The notes under the pieces are model-generated. The model was not told the origin of the DNA and did no database searches. It worked only from the letters and a program-made list of their open reading frames with translations. A stretch of DNA of 64,000 nt from Lycium barbarum (taxonomy: Eukaryota; Streptophyta; Magnoliopsida; Solanales; Solanaceae), in contig NC_083345.1 of assembly GCF_019175385.1 (NCBI RefSeq), forward strand, positions 121,585,657 through 121,649,656, read 5' to 3'. Each line of letters opens with the position of its first letter. Within the stretch, counting starts at the first letter, position 1. A program made the position numbers and the translations under genes. Of the stretch, positions 57,701 to 64,000 are shown one piece after another.

Positions 57701-58770
57701 TTACACGATATAATATGCCATGATAAGACACGATAGGATACGACCTGATATGCCACGATAGGATACGACCTGATATGCCACGATAGGATACGATAGGGCA
57801 CGATAGGACACGATACGACAAGATACGACATAATATAAGTTCTATTTTCTACGTTCATGGAGGGGAAACGTTTTTAAAAGGGAAAGACAAGCCATGCATG
57901 ATAGCCGCCCAAAAAGGGGCCTTCCTATGTACAGGTTACTTTCTTGCCTCGTTATATGTCCTGTGACTCCATGATATTATTAATCGCACTCTATGTTATT
58001 TCTTGCATTGTCTTCCATGCCTTACATACTCGGTACACTATTCGTACTGACGTCCCTTCTTGTGGACGCTGCGTTTCATGCCGCGCAGGTCAGCAGACAT
58101 GTGGACTTGATCCTTAGGAGCTCTACCAGCGGTACTCTACAGTGCTCCAGTTGTTCCGGAGCCTCACTTCCGCGGTACTATTTTGTGTATGTATATTCGG
58201 GCACGGCAGTACCCGACCCTTTCTATGTATAAGTGCACTATGTCTAGAGGCTCGTAGACAGATACGTACAGTCAGTCAGGTACAGATATATGTATAGTGT
58301 TTTGGCATGTTAATATTGTTATACAAGGTAATAACGGAGTTTATTAGTTTATGTTCAAGGAAAAAAAAAATGGCTCGGTTTACACGGCTTGCTAAGAGGT
58401 ACAGGTAATACGATAGATAAGGGGTGCTCGGTACAAGTATCGGGTACTCATCACGGCCCCTAGTCAGGTCGTGACAAGCAGTTTGTGTTTGACCAATTAA
58501 TTTAAAAAGTACTTTTGAACATCAATTAGTGTTTGACCAAACTTTTAAAAAGTACTCCTATGTGTATTTTTCTCAAAAATACTTTTCAAAAAAGTGCTTT
58601 TGGACAAAAGCTATTTTTTTAGCTTCTGAAAAATTGCTTCTACTACTCCTCAAAAGTACTTATTTTCTCCCAAAAGCTTGGCCAAACACCTCACTTTTTT
58701 TAAAATAAGCACTTATTGAAAAAATAAATATTTTTGGGGGAAAAATAAGCTTGGCCAGACAGACTATTAG
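54744..58770. mobile_element. hAT-like MITE split by a solo LTR
   Basis: Outer ends GTCTGTTTGGCCAAGCTTCT and AAATAAGCTTGGCCAGACAG are inverted. The MITE parts are 54744-54835 and 58482-58770, of the family at 38615-38915. The LTR at 54836-58476 interrupts it. Confidence 0.8.
54836..58476 (+). mobile_element. Solo LTR of a Ty3/gypsy-like retrotransposon (3.6 kb)
   Basis: Starts TGTTATATCCCG and ends CAGGTCGTGACA, with the 5-bp duplication AGCAG (54831-54835, 58477-58481). A TATA-like CCATAAAAAGG is at about 55284. It shares GGGGAGATGCTGCCC, GGACGCGGGATGCCCGGACG-type and CGCTGCGTTTCATGCC wording with the LTR at 16820-19565. Inside are three copies of AGAGCGCTATAG..CGCTGATAT at 57135-57280 and a long GATATGATACGCTATGCCATG-type degenerate tandem tract at 57510-57840. 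No internal coding region. Confidence 0.85.
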
Positions 58771-60174
58771 TTATTTTTGGAATAAAAAAGAAGTACTCTT
58801 ATTTATGAAAATACTTTTAGAAAATTGACTTCTCGGGTAAAAATCTCAATTAACAAGTGCATTTTTAATCTAAAATATGACTTAGTTTCACTGTTTAATT
58901 CATCAATTAACTGTTACTATGGAAAATGGAAAGAGGATTCCAAGGAAAAGAAAGAAGAAAAAAAAGGAAAAATAAATCAATGTTGTAGGGTGATAATTTA
59001 CTATCGATATACTAGTGAGTAGTGAGGTTAAACTTTAGTCAAACAATTAATCTATAATGGAGAATAAATTTTGGAAAATCTTCCAACAAATAATTACTAA
59101 AAATTTCTAATAAAAGAAGAAACGGAGGTGACAAGTGGAAATTTAAAGAAAATTAGGTAAAATAACAATTATCTGCCTGATACTACATTCAAACGTGACT
59201 AAAAAGAGTTTAGTCAAGATTTACATAATCATGATTTGATACCTTTAAAGACAAATACAATGTCAGTAGGCATATCTTTTAATTCTAAATAATAATATTT
59301 CCATGTAATTTTTTCTAATTAAAGTTTGACTTTGTTCATGCTGATGTGCAACACATGTTAACGCTCTAATCGAATCTTTGGTCACAATCTTTTTGTATTA
59401 TCTGATTAGACTTTCCCCACTTTGTTAATTATGTAGACTATGCATGTAGTTAAATTGAAACAAGGATTATAATCTTTAGAATTTAATTGAGCTTATTGTA
59501 CATGTACATTAGCTCATCCTTTATCTATCGGTTCATAAAAGTCTCCCTCGTTATCTTTCATCTCAAATATGTCACTTTGACTAACGGTTTTCTATCGTGA
59601 AAAGAATAGTTGGTCTAATTTGAGAAATACGTTGAAAAACATGTAAGAATATATATGAATCTCTCTTTTAATTGTTCAAAAGTATATTTGGACCTTTTCA
59701 ATTGTTCAAGGTATATTCAGAATCATTGGACTCTTAACCAATACAATAATAATAGTAATATATTTTTGTTGTTGATTTCCATTTGATTTGTCTTCTCAGT
59801 ATGCGAAAAAGTGCTTCTCCAGCAACCCAATTTCTTTTGGCTGAACTATACAGTAGTATTTCCATTTTTTTTGTATTTGAAGTGACTTTGCTTATATTGG
59901 ATTGACCAACTTTTCCTTCCATTTTAAATTGTTTTCCCTTCACATCAAAACCTCAATCTTAACTTTAATGACAACATTAATTTTCATACAATTTCGAGCA
60001 CGTCACCCCATCTTATCTCAGAATCTGATCATCCTATCTAATTATGACTTAAAGATTTGTCATAATTATCTTTCATTTTCCAATTATTTTCTTCTCTTTG
60101 GACTAGAGGAGGAAGCCAGTGTTAGGTGAGAAATGAAATACAAAATTTCCTGCTGTTAATCAGAAACTTCGAAC
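58771..60174. other. Intergenic spacer, no gene seen
   Basis: AT-rich. The first ~37 bases repeat the left flank of the MITE at 54711-54743. No coding fragment or named repeat recognised. Confidence 0.45.
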
Positions 60175-60365
60175 TACCTTTTTTTTTTTTTTTTTTTTTT
60201 TTATTTCTCTCCCAATGTTCGGTACTTATATTAGGATCCGATTAAATTCGCATTCGCACCGAGAAGTCTCATATTTGTGGTAAAGCGCTCTCTAACAAGA
60301 ATGACTTTATACCCCGAGCTCGAAACCTCGGATTAAAGATAAAGAAACACTTACCAGTTTACCAC
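60175..60365 (-). mobile_element. SINE, same family as 15801-15972
   Basis: A T-run of about 22, then CTCTCCCAATGTTCGGTACT, CCGATTAAATTCGCATTCGC, AAGCGCTCTCTAACAAGAAT and GAGCTCGAAACCTCGG, the plus-strand reading of a minus-oriented copy. Confidence 0.7.
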
Positions 60366-60557
60366 AATTCTTGTTGGTGAAACGTTACGTTTGAACTGCC
60401 ATTTTCCCTTTTTTTTTTCTCTCTTTAAGTTGTGAAAGCCTGAATTACACAACATTTTACCTAGTTAAATTTGGAATTTAGTTATACACGGACAAGATAA
60501 GCAATTTTTCACACTATCATTATAATTTAACTTGTTCTAAATGGTTACTTGCCATTT

Positions 60558-60775
60558 TCTTTAGCCTATAAGGATCATCGAATCAATAGCAATATGTCCG
60601 GTTTGAAGAGGCTCATATACGGAATGACGAAAAATAATATTCGGGGCGGAAGATTTAATTAATTGATATTCAGAAGCTGAAATTTCTCCGCTACCCATCA
60701 ATAGTTTAGCCAGAACATTTACAACACGATTCAAATAAGTCTCACACATGGGTATCTGAGCAATTGCTTTCAACG
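60558..60775 (-). pseudogene. Nuclear insertion of plastid DNA: atpA fragment
   Basis: The minus strand encodes [40 protein letters not shown] and [20 protein letters not shown], which follow the plastid ATP synthase CF1 alpha subunit ([20 protein letters not shown] ... [20 protein letters not shown]). Many substitutions at otherwise invariant sites and a ~220-bp length show an old nuclear copy (NUPT), not a gene. Confidence 0.8.
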
Positions 60776-61440
60776 GACTATAAACAATTTTTATTTTTTA
60801 GTCTGTACTCTGTAGTGCGTAAAATTTAAACTAAAGGGCGTTTTGAGAGTGCATTTAAGTAATACTAGTGCACAGCACAGGCTCAAGCAGTGGTGAAAAT
60901 TTTGAAATTGGTGAATAATTTTTTTATGAATCTTGAATTGGTAAATATAAAATAAACTTTATTATAGTATCACTAAAGTATAAATGTAGAATGTGTGTTT
61001 TTCATTTTTTTTTAGCTTAATGTGTGTAGGTGATACGTTCTCCTGCATCTATTATTACCTAAAATTGAATTAGTTATCCTTTTAAAAACAAATTATTACT
61101 CTATTAACACTTTAATATTTTCACCTATCTAAAGATAGTTCTCAAAATCTAAATATAATAGCGATAGTTATCTAAAACTCTCAAAACACTAATTAATATA
61201 TACGTACTCTTTAAATTTTAAGATGAAATTTAGACACCATGTGATTAGAAAGAGTGAACATTTTCTATATAAATTTTGTAAAATTATAGTAAAGTGTTGA
61301 GTATTATTGCTAATGAATTAAGACTAAATATGGATTATTCATATGTTGGAAAATGATTTTGACAATAAATTACTTAACAAAACTTACATAAACAGTTACC
61401 TTTTATAAGCTCCTACCAATATATAACTACAAGTTTGCAA
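60776..61440. other. Intergenic spacer, no feature seen
   Basis: AT-rich sequence without recognisable motifs. Confidence 0.45.
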
Positions 61441-62170
61441 TTTACAAACCGTAGCTACCTTTTATGTGGTTTCAGCTGTATTTCTGTGTTTTTAAATACA
61501 GTGAAATACATGTATCATAAAAACAGAGTGGAGTAAATCCTTTAAATACATGAAGGAGTTCGACTGTAATTTCGTGTTTTTAAATACATCGAAATACATG
61601 TATCATAAAAATAGAGTGGAGTAAATCCTTTTAATACACGAAGGAGTTGTGCATTTCATTGTATTTATATATTGATAATCTTTTTGTTGGCTCTATTTAA
61701 ATGTATTCGAGTTCAGATCAGTAAAGTCGCCGCCTGACGTCGCATCAATTGAATGTATTCGACTGTATTTGAATGTATTTACACTCAGAAATTCTCTTAT
61801 TCGACTGTATTTGAATGTATTTACACTCAAATAAATGAAGAACACACTCGAATCCTTATAAAAATACACTGTATAATAATATTTCAAAATTTTGCTTCGC
61901 TTCAGATACACAATTTTCTCCTTCGGAATACAGAAATACAAACGAATACAAAAGAATATATTGTATTTAAACTAAATATTGAAGAATACAGTCAAATTCG
62001 GCTAAAATTCCTCAAAAATACAAAATACTCTGTATTTAAAAATAGAGAATCCAATCAAATCTGATCGGATGTCTGGCGAAAAACAAAATACATTGTATCT
62101 ATACTAAAAAAAGTGAAGAATACACTCAAATCCGTTTAGATCTGAGAAAAAAAAGAAATAAAATACACTC
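61441..62170. repeat. TGTATTT-rich repeat, second copy of the family
   Basis: An ~88-bp tandem duplication (61474-61560 and 61562-61648; shared TACATGTATCATAAAAA and GAGTGGAGTAAATCCTT) is followed by many TGTATTTGAATGTATTTACA-type and GAATACA motifs. Related to 769-1475. Confidence 0.6.
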
Positions 62171-62560
62171 AGATGTAAGAAATACAATCAAATAAAGTCC
62201 ATTCGGTTGGCCATGGATTCCGCCAGAGATGACGACTCCATCATCGCTGTCGGTACTCGGCCATCCATATATCACGGCGATTCCGGAACTTCCGGAGTGA
62301 AATGCGACAAGTGATGGAGTTTTCCGCTTCGACATTGCGTTAATCACGATGGAGATTGGGGGATGTTCAGGTTTTAGGTTAACTACAGTGACTTTGAAAC
62401 ATTCTGATCCCAGATTTATAGATCTGGTACTTCGTCGGCAAGTTGTGGGAAATAGAAGGATGACCAAACTATGGAAAACAGACTCCGATAGAGCTCCGCC
62501 GTGAATGACCAGCGGCGATGGAACCAGATATGGCCGAGGAAGAGAGAGGGGTGAGGGAAA
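62171..62560 (-). other. Unassigned open region
   Basis: A minus-strand frame of about 110 codons (62467 to 62126) has mixed composition, including KTPSLVAFHSGSSGIAVIYG, but no motif I recognise. It may be a captured exon inside the surrounding repeat. Confidence 0.2.
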
Positions 62561-62565
62561 GAAAG

Positions 62566-62575
62566 GGAACGGAGA

Positions 62576-62639
<64 letters not shown>

Positions 62640-62645
62640 GAGAGA
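62566..62645. repeat. (GA)n microsatellite
   Basis: A GAGAGA tract with few interruptions. Confidence 0.9.
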
Positions 62646-63114
62646 TGAGGGAGGAGAGAGTGAGGGAGAAATAAACCATAAAACCTAATGTATTTGGTAT
62701 AGCTGTGATAGGTAAATTGAAAAATCAGTATAACTATTAAAAATAATTAAATTAAAAGGTACTTATTATCCATAAATAACTCTTAGAGTTAGCTATGACA
62801 TGTAGTTATTCCTTGATTTATTTAGATATGAAATGAGTAAATACATTGGAACCCTCGTGAAGTTGACACGTTTTTTCAATAAGACACATAAACTTTACGG
62901 GGGTCCTAATGCCCCCCTAAACTAGTTTGAAGTGGAATTAATAGGAAAAAATTTATGGTGGTAGAGGCTCAACCAACAATAGTTGTATGAGGCCATCCTC
63001 TTATTTTGACAAGTGTCTTCGTGGGTCCCTTTCCTTGTTTAGCAGGAACCGCGACTTAAGTAGTACATAAAAAGAAAAGTTGAACCAAAGTAGTACAGAA
63101 AAAAAAAACACATA

Positions 63115-63312
63115 AATAGTATTCACGCATGAATTTCATGCGTGAAAGGACCAAACTGCAAAATTCCAGCTTGACCCTTTCACGCACGAAATTCATGCGT
63201 GAAAGGAGCAACTTGCAATAATACAATATACTCCTTTCACGCACTAATTTTATGCGTGAAAGAGAAAATTCCCGTTTTGCCTTTCACGCATGAAATTTGT
63301 GCGTGAATGGTC
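63115..63312. repeat. Four evenly spaced TTTCACGCATGAAA palindromes
   Basis: Near-perfect palindromes lie at 63122-63146 (TTCACGCATGA, ATT, TCATGCGTGAA), 63176-63206, 63233-63262 and 63283-63307, centre spacing about 47-57 bp. Arms are conserved while the spacers between units differ. Confidence 0.85.
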
Positions 63313-64000
63313 TCATAAAAAAACGGTCCCCTCCTTCCCCACCACAGAACCCGACACTTTTCCCCCACCCACTGCCATTAACGGCGATTTTCCGTGGTCC
63401 CCAACCCCAAAAACGCTATTTTCTTGTTGTTTTTCAATCTAAAACTCAATATTTTTAGTATATTGAAGTGTAGGATCAAGTTTCTAAGGTTAGATTTTGG
63501 AATAGAGCGGCGCAGAGGTCATTTTGAAAACTCAAAAAAACCTTCAATCTAGGTATTTCACTACAAATTTTTTATTACATTGCTAAACATATTATTACTC
63601 TAAGGATTGTTGATGTGGATTTGCTGTTTTGCGCTATTTTTTTGTGGGATTTTGGGCAGTGCCCACGCACTGTTGGGACAACCCTTTTTTTTTTTTTTTT
63701 AAATTTGTTTATGTATTGTTAATTAGTTAATTATTTAGTAATTGTTTATTTAGTATTTATTAATTGTTCGATTAGCGATTTAAGTATTTATTAATTGTTA
63801 TACTAGCTATTTTAATTGTTAGACTAGCTAATTATTTATTGAGTTTTTGTTAAGCCAATTGTTTATTTGCTAATAATTTCTTAATTGTTTCATTAGTTAA
63901 TTAATTGTTTATTTGTTAAATATACGATAATAATTTATTAATTTTTTGATTAGTTACTTAATTGTTTATTTATTAAATATATGATAATAACTTGTTAATT
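63313..64000. repeat. Window end: spacer then TTAATTGTTTATT low-complexity tract
   Basis: 63330-63690 is of mixed composition, with GGCAGTGCCCACGCACTG at ~63655 and no clear exon. From about 63700 it becomes a degenerate TTAATTGTTTATTTG-type repeat running to the window edge. Confidence 0.5.

Overview
The window is a stretch of a nuclear dicot plant chromosome, most likely from a nightshade (Solanaceae). The evidence is AT-rich intron-containing genes with GT..AG introns, plant-specific proteins, and dense small repeats of Solanaceae type: Au-like and SolS-like SINEs, RTE LINE 3' ends finishing in TTG-rich tails, Stowaway and hAT MITEs, and long Ty3/gypsy-like solo LTRs. The species is not resolved. 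All family names come from recognising motifs by eye; no database search was run.

Four complete protein genes can be assembled. (1) A MIP1-type RING E3 ligase on + (CDS 1919-3553, 5747-5981, 6215-6486; 713 aa), with a probable 5'UTR intron. (2) An aluminium-activated malate transporter (ALMT) on + (10447-10744, 11272-11412, 11764-12036, 12805-12932, 13895-14038, 14772-15398; 536 aa). (3) A POLTERGEIST-LIKE 1 (PLL1) type protein phosphatase 2C on + (33236-35023, 37227-37340, 38090-38354, 40221-40345; 763 aa). (4) Plastid SUFD/ABCI7 on - (52219-51266, 47858-47599, 42562-42253; 507 aa). They do not form one pathway. MIP1 and PLL1 are, as I recall, close neighbours in Arabidopsis too, so their linkage may be ancestral. 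There is one intact RNA gene, tRNA-Cys(GCA) on - at 22290-22361.

Between and inside the genes the window is mostly repeats. From 16.5 to 22.3 kb a roughly 280-bp satellite repeats ten times and ends at the intact tRNA-Cys gene. Each unit carries only the T-arm and 3' acceptor strand of that tRNA. A 2.75-kb solo LTR interrupts the array with a 5-bp target duplication. From 25 to 33 kb there is no clear gene apart from one weak small-protein candidate; it holds RTE fragments, MITEs and SINEs. The two large SUFD introns (3.3 and 5.0 kb) hold a kinesin-like pseudogene, a partial copy of SUFD exon 1, an L1 LINE remnant, a palindromic cluster of LTR copies and several MITEs/SINEs. From 52 to 64 kb there is a second solo LTR (3.6 kb) inside a hAT-type MITE, a plastid atpA fragment (NUPT) and a series of four palindromes near 63.2 kb.

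The most interesting signals are the tRNA-Cys 3'-fragment satellite, a cluster of three minimal uORFs (including AUG-UAA) abutting the PLL1 start codon, a tandem 5S-rRNA-derived repeat in the MIP1 intron, templated filler DNA in a PLL1 intron, the kinesin fragment in SUFD, and the palindrome series at 63.2 kb.
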